The notes under the pieces are model-generated. The model had not been told where the DNA came from. It searched no databases and worked only from the letters and a program-made list of their open reading frames with translations. Of a stretch of 16,453 nt of DNA, positions 1-9,500 are shown in pieces (the first letter of the stretch is position 1; every line of letters starts with the position of its first letter). The position numbers and the translations under genes were made by a program. Source of the stretch: Larix sibirica (Eukaryota > Streptophyta > Pinopsida > Pinales > Pinaceae); assembly GCA_004151065.3 (NCBI GenBank), contig NWUY0300014386.1:10412-26864 (forward strand). Reading direction: 5' to 3'.

Positions 1-325
1 TCCAGGAGTAGCAATTATACAATGGGTAAAGGTTCTTTCCCAACCTCTGTGTTCACCTACAACCATCCTCCTCACTCTAATGTCTACATTTCCCTCTTTA
101 CAATGTTAATTCTGGTTAATTTATGTCTGGTAATTGGCTATGGAGAAAATGACATCTCCCTACCTCGTGTATGAATTATCCATGAAAAATGAGTAATAGA
201 TTCCAATGGATATGAGAGGATTGGTGAAAAGACGATCGACATTACTTCTGAACATAGAGTGAAGGACTCTTACAATTGTCATAGAAGTATATTCATCCCA
301 TGCTTCCATAACTCTATGAGAAGAG
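1..325. other. AT-rich intergenic DNA, no gene seen
   Basis: No reading frame of convincing length or composition and no RNA gene was recognised here. The segment leads directly into the dispersed repeat copy that starts near 326. It is not clearly matched upstream of the second copy, so the shared repeat appears to start close to 326. Confidence 0.5.
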
Positions 326-452
326 TTTTCCCACCAACCTCACACATGCATTCAATGATTGGATTTAATAAATCGAAATGAGGTAATGGTTCATTAAGGA
401 ATATGGCAGCAAATGGATAATTTTTAAGGCTGACACTTGGCAAAAGAGGATT
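326..452 (+). repeat. Dispersed repeat, copy 1 (partner at 7980-8107)
   Basis: About 127 bp align without large gaps to 7980-8107 in the same orientation. The best-matching parts are the block around 334-366, ending in TTCAATGATTGGATTTAA, and the block around 426-452, containing GACACTTGG. The middle is more diverged. Overall similarity is about 75% by eye. Two copies 7.6 kb apart in direct orientation suggest an old interspersed repeat family, not a local tandem duplication. No terminal inverted repeats or coding capacity were seen, so the family cannot be named. Confidence 0.75.
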
Positions 453-2912
453 TAATGCCCCATAGGCCTCTTTGCCTTTTCCCCTCTAGTGGATTCATAG
501 CCCCTCTAGTGCTCCTTACACAACCACATTCGACCAAATATTATTTTCCCTCACAATATTTACGTAGTGTTTGAATCATCAGGACAAGCCAACCAAATGA
601 ACCATATATGGATATTTACATTATACATGCCTAGCCATTTGCTAGTCGGGCATTGGCCTTGAGCTTTGCACTAAGAATTTTTAGTGGCATATCTACATCA
701 TTTTACATAGTCTGATTTAGTACATTCCAGGGCCAAATTGGGATATTACAATTTTTGTAATCTTAGAAAATAACATTTTACGCATTTATAAGTGGCAATC
801 TCTATTGAATAGTGGTTACACTGTGCAACATTAGTTGGGTACTTTCCATAAGTAGATAATTATTGAAATAAAAGGGGATAACATAACTCGTGCAACTCTT
901 CAACAATTGACAAGGGATGCTTCTAATCCAATGAACTCAATGCAAATTTATTGCAAATATCCCTACATGTGGACAAATGCTTCAATATATGTCCCGTCTT
1001 TTCAAAATACATGATGTATTGTAATTTTATTAGAATTTCTTGATGCAAAGAAAAGGCTATTGCCTTTGCAAGCTTTTGTGCTAAACAAGTACAACAAAAT
1101 GGTGAAAATATGTATTCAATTTTCCATATATGTGTGCATGCAAAGATATATCGATATGTGCCGGGGTGGGAGGAAATTGGGAAGTGGAAACACTTATGCT
1201 GCAGGGACACAATACATGATCAAGGGAAAACATAATGATTTAAACATCGAAAATTTAACTTCTTTGTACTAGAGAGGTTAGGGTATATTGAAACTATTTT
1301 TTTATAGATATTCAATAGCTAGGGAAATACCTTATTTCTTGAATGTTAGTCGCAATTCTAGTTGGACACAATGATGCAATAACGAACAATTTGTGTTAAA
1401 AACAACATGCGATGGAGGAGGAAAACACCCATTTATAGTACAAGACAAGATTGCACACAAAGAATTTCAAAATATGATGATCCCTTGATTTGAAATAAGG
1501 TGCTCATCGTTTCCTTCCTATCTTAGGAGGAAATTATTCCCAATTTTTGGATTAGATGGGGAAATTGCTTCTCAATAATAGATTATGATATCCACGTGGC
1601 TTGTGAAGACACTTCTTCTCCTACCAAACAAATGTTGTAGTTTACTTTTTTCTAGTAGTCTATGTTTGGGTGTCAACGAGTGTAACCTTGGAAATTCGGT
1701 TGAAAAACTAAATTTATATATTATGGGATTACAATTTCCACCTTCTCTTCCAAAAGTTTGAGATTGTTGATGTCGATTACATGATGTATGCTAATTCTAG
1801 GTTGTCATTTCAATGAAAATGATATTTGGTATAATAGCTTGCAAAATTGTGTAAGCGCTGTACAAAATAGAGAAAACATTGTGTTGTTCATGTTTTAACA
1901 ATTGGCTATTCATGTGTAGCTAGGATTTTCTAGCCACCCAGAATGATGCTGGACCAGATATCTTTTGGAGTTCTAGTTTTTTCCAAAGTACTAGGAAGAC
2001 TTTGGCATGTATTTGTTCCAAGTGTTCTACAAAAACAATTATTTTGTCATGCATTATTTGTTAATTTGTCACAGGAGTGAAGAGGGTTCTTCAAAAAATT
2101 TTCAACACAAGGGATTGAACTCCATACCAAATTTGGAATAATGGCCAATTGAAACATATGGAGCCTTGTTGTAGTTATGTTGGATGATGTGGAGATACTT
2201 GTTGCAATGCTTACTAGATTGATGATATCCTGCAAAACATGTACAAGTGTGCTATTTAGAGCTTTGGTTTAACCATGGGGTCGAGGATGAAAGAAGTATA
2301 AAACTTATCTGTTTGTTGAGCACTTTTGATAATCACTAACTAGAGTGGCGAAGAAAGTGGGAGTGCCAATCCATGATGGTTAATGATAATCCATATGTTT
2401 CTAGACTTGTTGGAAGAATAATGTTGCAACTCTAACTGCATCAATGGTTTTAAGGGATGAAACTTACTATTTTGGATAAATAACATAATGCTACAAAGAT
2501 ACATTCATGCTAGCATTCGATCATAGGTTATATGCTTTTGAAACCATATGAATGGATTCCCATTTTTGTGAATGGACTTATATAGGTTGGTACTGATGAA
2601 GCCTTTAATTTAGAAGCCTCGTGTTGACTACACAAGGAACACCACAAATATAATTTATAACATTGTCCCCATGTCTATTTAGTAGAAGTATCTTTGAATA
2701 TGTTGAAGAGGCTTGTGAACTCCAATTGTTCCCCCGATGAGGATAGATGAGCCTCCTTGAGCAATTGCTTAAAGGTAGTGCTCCTTGGTAAACATGACTA
2801 TTGCAACTTGTATAACATCTAGTCTCAAAGATTATAATGTAGGTGATGTTCCTAATAGATAATTTATAATTGTTACAAATACAAGATAATATCTTCAAAG
2901 TACACATTATCT
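453..2912. other. AT-rich intergenic DNA, no gene recognised
   Basis: Only short, overlapping, opposite-strand reading frames occur here (for example around 923-1272 and 2047-2235). Their compositions track the AT-rich background and none shows a known motif. A doubled CCCCTCTAGTG motif lies near 481-511. A weak tRNA-like box pair on the minus strand at 2104-2155 is discussed among the rejected items. Confidence 0.5.
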
Positions 2913-2920
2913 TCAAATGT

Positions 2921-3254
2921 AAAATAAACCATTCAAATATCTGTACTCCCTTAACAATTTGAAACTAGACAGGTTAATGTGTAAAGTATGTATGAACCTA
3001 GGTACAAAAGTGTTGGCACATGTATACGTAAGTATTAGAAAACACATAAATAATAACACGGGACAGAAGAAGAGCATAAATGTATATAAAAACAATGATT
3101 TGCACAAAAAGGATAAAATTTTCAAATTTGTGGAAACTGAAGAGCTTGAAATCCTTAGTAAATGTAAAAATTAAAATAAACCATTCAAATATCTGTACTC
3201 CCTTGATAATTACAAGTGCCAAGATTTTTTTAAACCTATGTGTAGAAGTGTTGG
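2921..3254 (+). repeat. Imperfect direct duplication, period about 238-252 bp
   Basis: A 32-bp block at 2921-2952 recurs exactly at 3173-3204. A second, weaker match follows: 2997-3016 against 3235-3254, sharing CCTA and AGTGTTGG with four mismatches in 20 bp. The period falls from 252 to 238 bp between the two blocks, which implies indels since duplication. The short reading frames here lie on both strands and overlap one another, so they are better explained by low stop density than by genes. Confidence 0.75.
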
Positions 3255-3355
3255 AAATGTCCAAGCACAAAAAACACAGAATCAATGAAATATGCCAAAA
3301 TGAGAACATGCGTGCAGGACAACAATGGATTTCCTTGAAGAGGTTGCCTAATGTT

Positions 3356-3516
3356 TTAAATGGACATGAAGCCTAATCTTTCCTGGCTAGATTCATCATC
3401 CTTTTCTAATATCTTAAGGTTAGATTCTTCAACTTGATTGAAGCCATCAATCCCTTTCAAAGCTTGTACACATGGACACACTGTGGATGCTGGAATGCAA
3501 TCTTTATTCTCCAGAT
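3356..3516 (-). pseudogene. Possible terminal-exon remnant, unknown protein
   Basis: On the minus strand a pyrimidine-rich run ending in CTAG (about 3517-3537) looks like a splice acceptor. It is followed by 52 stop-free codons ending in TAA at 3356-3358. The peptide is unlike the background: it is rich in Glu, Lys, Asp and Ser, includes the stretch ESNLKILEKDDESSQERLGF, and has a Cys-Pro-Cys earlier. I recognise no family. No ATG opens it, so if real it is a 3' exon or a fragment. A stop-free run of this length can occur by chance, so the case rests on the acceptor-like context and the composition. Confidence 0.25.
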
Positions 3517-4190
3517 CTAGTTAAAGAGATAAAGAACTTATATGTACTAGTATATGCAAACACTATGTTCACATGTCAACATATGAATTTTGTCTCTATT
3601 CAACATTGACATAGGATGAAAAAGGGGATAGAATATAAATTGGAGGTTGAAGGTTGCAATTGTGAACTTGCATATAGGCTTTTGAATTCTATCGAGTTAA
3701 GTCAGAGAGAAGACATACTTAGTTGTCTATGCAGATGTGCCTAATAATTTGAATTTTTCCTTGTAATGCATGGCACAACAAACTTGTCTTATTTCCTTAT
3801 AAAGATCACAACTAATATATGTTGTTACAATACTTCGTTATCAAATCCATCATATCCATCCATAGAGAAGTTTATGATGAACAAAGCGTTTATATTTACT
3901 AGTAACATTATATTTAATTACTGAAAAGCTAGAATGCAAAATTAGGTTGAATGCTGACTGTTGCTTTTGATGGATCTATATAGTCCTAATTTTAGCAAGT
4001 AAACATTGGGATTTATTTCAAGTTTATTCCTTGAAGAATTATTCCCGTCAATTCCTTCCACAAAGGGATGGCCCTTTCCCATGTTGAAGGGTTATCCTTT
4101 CCTTTGCATTAGTGAAAGGTAGTTTATTGAATTTATTCCTTTCCTTTAGCAGAGAAAAGGAAGATTATCCCAAAATGCAATATAAGTCAA
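3517..4190. other. AT-rich DNA between two coding-like traces
   Basis: No convincing gene was seen. On the minus strand a stretch of about 35 codons ending near 3732 is stop-free and contains CDLYKEIRQVCCAMHYKEKF. It has no clear splice or start context and may be chance. If the flanking traces belong to one decayed gene, this would be intron or decayed exon. Confidence 0.3.
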
Positions 4191-4711
4191 TCATTGCCTT
4201 TTCCATTCAAATGAAAGGGATTGCAATATTTTAATTGTTTTCTTATATCTATGGAATAATGCTTCATTTTGTGTTGTGAGAACCGACAAATTCTCATTTT
4301 CTTCATTTTATGTTTCTGTGTCTGCTGCATGTGGTCTTTCCGTGTCTTTCATGAGTTGATTTATTGTTTGTTCAACTACTTCGTTATGTATAGTCTTGAT
4401 TATTGTATTTTGTTGTTTCTTCAAGTGCTTGAAAGAAATCTTCCATAATTGGCTTCTATGATGCATACCCGATAGTTACAAGAACATGCATCCTTCATAA
4501 TAGGTGTGCCCTCCTTGGTTGAGTGCTCATATTCTACCTTAAAGTCCTACATTTTCTTCATGTATGAACCATATATAACATTATGCTGTAAACACTGATT
4601 TAAAGGGTGCCATCCTACTACATCAAATAGACTCTTCTGTGCGCTCCAAAGCGTCCAACTTGGACTTGAGCCATAGTTTCTTTCCACATTATAAAAAATG
4701 TCACATCCATA
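4191..4711 (-). pseudogene. Coding-like trace, broken, unknown protein
   Basis: Two minus-strand frames meet to give a nearly continuous coding-like stretch of about 170 codons. The first runs from 4711 to a TGA at 4421-4423, with one TAG at 4547-4549. The second overlaps it from about 4466 and runs to a TGA at 4191-4193, with one TAA at 4308-4310. The first frame has mixed globular composition (for example SPSWTLWSAQKSLFDVVGWH). The second is polar and Lys/Glu/Gln-rich like a coiled coil (for example IHNEVVEQTINQLMKDTERP). One frameshift near 4424-4466 and two stops would separate it from an open gene. No known domain is recognised. Frames near 100 codons do occur elsewhere by chance in this AT-rich window, so this is tentative. 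Confidence 0.25.
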
Positions 4712-4949
4712 TCATGAAAACCCTATGATTGGGTCATCATGGAGATCATAACATGAACCAATAATCTAGGCTATCCATAGCCCCATTAAGTTGCAAACCT
4801 ACCTTTTATGATAAAATTCACAAGTGAAATACCTTCCAAACACCCCTGCAAGATATGGGGAAACAATGACCATTTTCCATTTTTCTGATCCTTTATTGGA
4901 CACATGCCTCAAGTTTATGACCTATGTTTTGAGTTTGACTTGATTTGAA

Positions 4950-5195
4950 TTGTCTTTGTGCCTTCCAGTCGAGCTTTATAATATATCAATGTGGGTCAAA
5001 AATCCTTATATCCAATTACAAATCCCTCATGTTCAAATTAACTTTGGCCCATTACAAATCCCTCATGTTCAAATTAACTCTGGCCCATTAGAAATCCCTC
5101 AAGCTCAAGTTTATTTCAGTCTTGTGTTGCGTTTGATTCCTCTAGACAATGACTACTATTATCCCTCGTTGTTATGGAATATTGATTCAAAATGA
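4950..5195 (+). CDS. Hypothetical 81-codon frame with a 12-residue repeat
   Basis: An open frame spans a 36-bp tandem repeat. Because 36 is a multiple of three, the peptide repeats in register: two copies of IPHVQIN followed by a Gly-Pro-Leu segment, and a third diverged copy (IPQAQVY). It probably starts at a non-ATG codon, has no recognisable domain or signal, and sits alone. The frame is most likely open because the repeat unit happens to lack stops in this phase. Treat it as a repeat by-product unless transcript evidence shows otherwise. Confidence 0.12.
   Translation: MSLCLPVELYNISMWVKNPYIQLQIPHVQINFGPLQIPHVQINSGPLEIPQAQVYFSLVLRLIPLDNDYYYPSLLWNIDSK
5015..5122 (+). repeat. 36-bp minisatellite, three units
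   Basis: Units lie at 5015-5050, 5051-5086 and 5087-5122. The first two differ by a single base (CTTTGGCCC versus CTCTGGCCC). The third keeps the frame of the unit (AAATCCCTCA) but has diverged elsewhere. The near-identity of units 1 and 2 points to a recent duplication on top of an older one. Confidence 0.9.
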
Positions 5196-5287
5196 GTGAA
5201 TATTTTAAATTATTTTATTACAAGTTGTCATGCGAGAGTGATTCAAAAAGTCTTGAGAGAGTGATTCAGGAAGAAATAATTGTGAGA

Positions 5288-5455
5288 ATTTGTTTTCACT
5301 ATACATATCATCTGGTTTGTATCCATGTTTGAAAATGACCAAACCCAAAAATGATATATCTTATATTTGACTGCAAAAACCCCTATACTTAAATGACCAA
5401 ACCACTGCAAAAAGTTACAAGACTGGACATGAGCAGCTTATTTTCAACAAGACAG
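5288..5455 (+). repeat. Direct repeat pair, copy A (partner 5827-5930)
   Basis: The ends match the second copy: 5288-5335 resembles 5827-5874 (both with TTTGTTTTCA and TCTGGTTT), and 5411-5455 resembles 5886-5930 (AAAGTTAC, TTGGACA/CTGGACA, CAACAAGACA). Copy A holds about 64 bp more between these blocks than copy B, including a doubled ATGACCAAACC motif. No coding potential was seen. The pair lies 539 bp apart and looks like an old segmental duplication or two copies of one interspersed element. Confidence 0.65.
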
Positions 5456-5826
5456 TCTGATTTGGTTTTACTATAAAAAAATTGTGATTCTTAGCTCTTT
5501 TTTTGCACATTGTACGGATACCTCTCACACTTCACAGTATTTTCCTAATCATTGGAATATTTTTCAGTGAAGAATGGGTAGGTCATTCATGAGTTTTTCA
5601 TCTTTTTCATCGCGTTTTCAAGAGTCTTCATAATTAATATTATCTATAGTATATACCATGTTAACTGGAAGAAAGAACGCTAGATAGTTAATGGTGATTA
5701 ATCATATATTTCTGGATGAATGTTCCTCAACATGGTGCAATGACTGGTAGCCATTTTCTTCATGTTCCCAACCTCAAGTCTTTTTTGTCAAGTATCCTTT
5801 GTAGCCATATTGAAACTATTGGGGTC

Positions 5827-5930
5827 TTTTGTTTTCATTGTATACATTTTCTGGTTTATATCAATGTATGAAACTGAGAAATAATAAAGTTACGAGATTG
5901 GACACAAACAACTTATTTCCAACAAGACAC
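5827..5930 (+). repeat. Direct repeat pair, copy B (partner 5288-5455)
   Basis: This is the shorter partner of the repeat at 5288-5455. It keeps both outer blocks but lacks about 64 bp of the interior. Scattered substitutions in both blocks, mostly transitions, suggest the duplication is old. Confidence 0.65.
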
Positions 5931-7554
5931 GAACATGCTTAAGCTATTTACTTTCCAACTATATGTGTGATTGTTGCTATTTAAAGAATTTAATTTCTGC
6001 AATTAAATAAGAGTTTTGTTTAGTTTAAAACATAAGGACATCAATCACCTAGGTTTGGAATTTTAACATATGATCTTATGTTTCCTTGGGTTGAATGCAT
6101 TTTCTTTTTGAAAATGAGTTGGAAAAGATGGGTAATAAGAAGGGGGAAAACCTAGAAAACTCTCTAAATGTAAACTTTTTAAATCAATGAAGCAAGTGGT
6201 TTTGTCTTGTTGATTCAACAACTCAGAGTGCAAGTGGTAGATATCTTTTGCACCTGTTGGTTTGTAGATTTGAAAACATTGAAACTCTAGCCTCTATTTA
6301 GTAACAAGAGGCAATAGATGGTTGTGAAGAGTCATGTATCATATTGTGTCTAGGGGCATGTTATAAATATGAGATATAATGATCCAAACTATGGATTTGA
6401 TATTTGACAAGTTGAATTTTATTCGGAAACAAATCTCTTCTAAACCACAAGGGGCTCTCATGATCGAACATATAAACTCAGTTTGTTTGGCTAACATTTT
6501 ATGGTACTTGTTCCTATGTAGGAAATACTATTCTCTCTGTCTGTTCTTGCAATTGTGGGGATATGGGATGATCTCTTTGTCCTTTTTTTTTAAAACTTTT
6601 ACTTTATTATGCAATCATCATCAAACCACTTATTCACCGGGTAACAACCTATGGGTGGGTAATAGTTTAGGCATTTGGTAGCATTTGACAAGGATGTGTT
6701 CAACACATAATGCACAAAATATGTTCACTTAACTGGTGGAAAATAATGAGTTGGAAATTGTATGACAATTAACAGAGATGTATTTATCAAAGAACTCATA
6801 GAATTGATTGCTTATCAATATTTTCAATGAATAGTATGTAAATATCTACAATTCCACTTTTTGCACAGTTGTACTATTATTCTTAATGTGATTGAAGACA
6901 AAGGAAAAGTACAAATCAAATGTATGCTTATGATTTCATGACAATATTATATGGACAAGAAATATTATGCTGAGAGTATTATTCTTAACTTTAGAGTGAA
7001 ATTAATGTCAATAAATATTTTTGTGGATAACATAGCAGAGAACACATTATGGTGTATTTAGTCCAAAAATATTGGCACCCATATTTTTATTTGAATAAAT
7101 AGATAAGAATAATGTCTTGCCATGTTATAGCTGCAAAATATTGATATCACAAATCAAAGTTTGCTTGTTCACTTGGTCATTTTACCTATGAATTGGAGTA
7201 CTTCATAAAGCACTGATGCAGATTCCTTATGGAAATTTATTAAGGTCATAATCATCACATGTATCAAAATGTAGAACATAAAACTAGAGAATTGTTTTGA
7301 AGGGCCAATATTTGAGCAATACTTGCAAGTTACATTTACTAACATTATTATCTATAATGCAGGGTCCAAAACTTTTATGTATTTGGTTCATATGGGTAGT
7401 TTGTGTCCTGTAATGGACACTTTAGTGAGCAATGTATTGGTATGTTGGAGGAAGTGTTGCGTCCCCATTGACCTCAATGGCCATGGGAGACCCTGATACA
7501 TTTTTTTTTCTCCAAATCCGATTGAATACACATGCACAGTTGAAATAGCTCGGG
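5931..7554. other. AT-rich intergenic DNA, no gene recognised
   Basis: The longest plus-strand frame (6379-6681, 100 codons) is dominated by Leu, Phe and Tyr from AT-rich sequence. It contains a Phe run from a T-tract and shows no domain. No repeat or RNA gene was recognised. A run of ten T lies just left of the minisatellite, near 7500-7509. Confidence 0.45.
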
Positions 7555-7888
7555 TCCGCAACCCACAATCGAAAATCCACAACGGCGGTTCCACAATCCG
7601 CAATCCGCAATCCGCAATTGCGGATACAGAAGTGAAAAAAATCATAAATGGGAACCTTACCTTTCCGCAATCCGCAATCCCGAACCCACAATCCGCAATC
7701 TGCAACGGTGAACCCACAATCCGCAATCCGCAACGGCGAACCCGCAATCCCCACAATCTGCAATTGTGGATGCAGAAGTGCAAAACTTCATAATCGAAAA
7801 CTTTAGCTTTACGCAATCCGCAATCCGCAACGGCAGACCCGCAATCCAGAATCCGCAACAGCAAACCCGCAATCTGCCATTGCGGATG
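7555..7888 (+). repeat. CpG-rich minisatellite of 7-mer CCGCAAT with higher-order structure
   Basis: The array is built on the heptamer CCGCAAT (ATTGCGG on the other strand), with about eleven exact copies plus variants CCACAAT, CTGCAAT and CCGCAAC. A 21-bp module of three heptamer lengths (CCGCAAC, GGCGAAC, CCGCAAT) recurs in variant form near 7577, 7701, 7728, 7826 and 7852. A longer unit starting GCAATTG.GGAT.CAGAAGTG begins at 7614 and 7760 (146 bp apart), with a diverged start at 7876 (116 bp further). 7612-7623 is the perfect palindrome CCGCAATTGCGG. A 7-bp unit reads as the same heptapeptide, I-A-D-C-G-L-R, in all three minus-strand frames. This explains three long overlapping minus-strand frames over 7388-7959, which are not genes. 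Confidence 0.93.
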
Positions 7889-7979
7889 TGGACATTCGGA
7901 ACCATACCCTTACTATGGCCACTTTCCACACAAACTTCTGAGGTGCATAACTCCTCCATCCTTAGTCCAAATNAAGAAT

Positions 7980-8107
7980 TTCTCCGCCAACCTCACATAT
8001 GAATTCAATGATTGGATTTAACAGTCAAAATGAATTAATTGGATCATTTAAGGCCCATGGAAACAAAATGATGAGTTCTAAGGTTGACACTTGGTAGTAG
8101 AGGATCT
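7980..8107 (+). repeat. Dispersed repeat, copy 2 (partner at 326-452)
   Basis: This copy is directly repeated relative to 326-452, with about 75% similarity by eye. It starts about 90 bp after the heptamer array ends. Its right end runs into a local 28-bp duplication of the GTTGACA.TTGG motif, which copy 1 has only once. An N base lies just upstream at 7973. Confidence 0.75.
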
Positions 8108-8133
8108 AAGGTTGACATTTGGCGATTAAGGAT
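8078..8133 (+). repeat. 28-bp tandem duplication
   Basis: Units at 8078-8105 and 8106-8133 both begin CTAAGGTTGACA, continue TTGG and end in GGAT. Five or so bases differ between them. The duplication extends the right end of the dispersed repeat copy and is absent from the copy at 326-452, so it arose after the two copies separated. Confidence 0.8.
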
Positions 8134-9320
8134 GGACATGCCAATCCATATGAGTAAAGAAACCAACAATACAATGCCAATACTAACAAAAATAATCCAA
8201 ATAATAAGAAAAATATAGGAAGAAAAATATTGTGCAATCTAAGAAACAATCTATCAAACAAAAAAAACCACACTAAGTTGTTACCAAAATTACAAATAAC
8301 ATATTTAGACTAGTAAGTGGTATGACATACATAAGATGATATTACACTTGAAGTATAAGTGTGATATATACAAATCTCTTTTGGTATAGACTCTTGATCC
8401 CCTAATGTGGTGTCCCTCAACTTGTATAACTCCAGTGGATTCTTCATTTATTATTGCAAGTGCTTGGTCAAGGTTTGATAGATTTGACATCAAGGATTTA
8501 AATCCCTATTTAAACATGGTTTAAACATGGTCTAAACACTAGAAGGATGGGATTATCTAAATTCCTATCCTACTAACTTTTTTACATACTCCTTTTAACT
8601 TAAAATCATTTATTAAACCAACTTCATTAATTATTTTAACCTTGATACAAATATATGATTGATGAAGCTCTTAAAAAAACACGAGAATGTTTTTAACCAA
8701 TTTATAAATCTATTTAATAGCTTAATGCCCCAAGTCTCATCTACTTCATTATAAGCATCATAGGTTAAGTTTATTTGACCTTCTTGAGTTGTACTTTTAC
8801 TCTAATTTACTTTCCTTATATCCCCTAGATGCTTCTCCTAGGGTTAGTTGGCCTCCTTTTTGGAATGTTGTCTTCCTACTCCTTCCACGTAGGAGTAGTA
8901 TTATGTCTTTTCCCTCCCAAGTCATTCAAACTTATCTAAAATGGTTGAAACATATATAAATAATGGACTATAAAATAAGCTACAAGATAGAGGTGATTCA
9001 TTCATTGGGAATATTAAATCCCTTCGCAAGATTGAGATTGAAAAAGGTATATACCATGTAGTCTTATAGGTATTTCCAAGAGAAGTTCCACCGTCCACCT
9101 AAGAAAGGTAACATTTTTAATTGAATTAATACTCGGCAAAGAGTTGACCAAAGTTAAAATATATATTAATATAGCTTCATAACTTCAATGGAAAACTAAA
9201 AATATGAGGCTAGTGAAAGAGATTAGATATGGATAATATGAGAGAAAGCACAAGTCCATATCCAACAAATGTCGTTTCAATAGAATAAAAGATTGCTCAA
9301 ATAAATTTTCTTCAACTATG
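8134..9320. other. AT-rich intergenic DNA, no gene recognised
   Basis: A 62-codon minus-strand frame at 8305-8493 contains SNLDQALAIINEESTGVIQV, which is plausible protein but matches no family I know. A short direct repeat, TTTAAACATGG, is doubled near 8511-8531. A 7-bp inverted repeat with a 9-nt loop lies at 8876-8898. None of these makes a supported gene or element. Confidence 0.4.
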
Positions 9321-9500
9321 AAGCTCTTGACAATAATGTCATAAACATAGCTTTCTAATATCCATAGAAAATAGATTTCTAATACTGAAGATAAATGATT
9401 GATGATTTAATGGAAGCTCTTACCATAATATCATTAAAAAAAAGATTTCTATTATTCATAAAAAAATAATTTCTCATACCCAAGGTTGATGATTTAATGG
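9321..9500 (+). repeat. 93-bp imperfect tandem duplication
   Basis: Copies at 9321-9413 and 9414-9500 both begin AAGCTCTT, contain AATAT.CAT and AGATTTCTA, and end GATGATTTAATGG. The second copy is about 6 bp shorter and richer in A-runs. It is AT-rich and non-coding in all frames I examined. Confidence 0.8.

Noticed and set aside
923-1272. Opposing frames of 95 and 70 codons
   Set aside because: They overlap antisense to each other and have low-information composition without start context or a recognisable domain.
2104-2155. tRNA-like box pair on the minus strand (GAGTTCAATCCC and TCAATTGGCCA)
   Set aside because: The boxes are only about 24 bp apart, closer than in tRNAs, and no cloverleaf stems form around them. 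Probably coincidence.
2913-3376. Cluster of 70-103 codon frames on both strands
   Set aside because: They overlap each other on opposite strands, use mostly AT-rich codons (Lys, Asn, Ile, Phe) and lie in a duplicated segment. No motif was seen.
6379-6681. 100-codon plus-strand frame
   Set aside because: Leu/Phe/Tyr-rich, with a Phe run from a T-tract and no domain; it is compatible with chance in AT-rich DNA.
7555-7888. Could the regular repeats be a CRISPR array?
   Set aside because: The units are 7 bp with no unique spacers of constant length, there is no neighbouring cas gene, and the context is a plant-type retrotransposon-rich genome.
7388-7959. Three minus-strand frames of 100-158 codons
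   Set aside because: They overlap on the same strand in different phases and owe their openness to the stop-free 7-bp repeat. No non-repeat domain is present.
8876-8898. Short hairpin as a terminator or MITE end
   Set aside because: A 7-bp stem with a 9-nt loop is expected by chance at this scale, and there is no associated gene or element.
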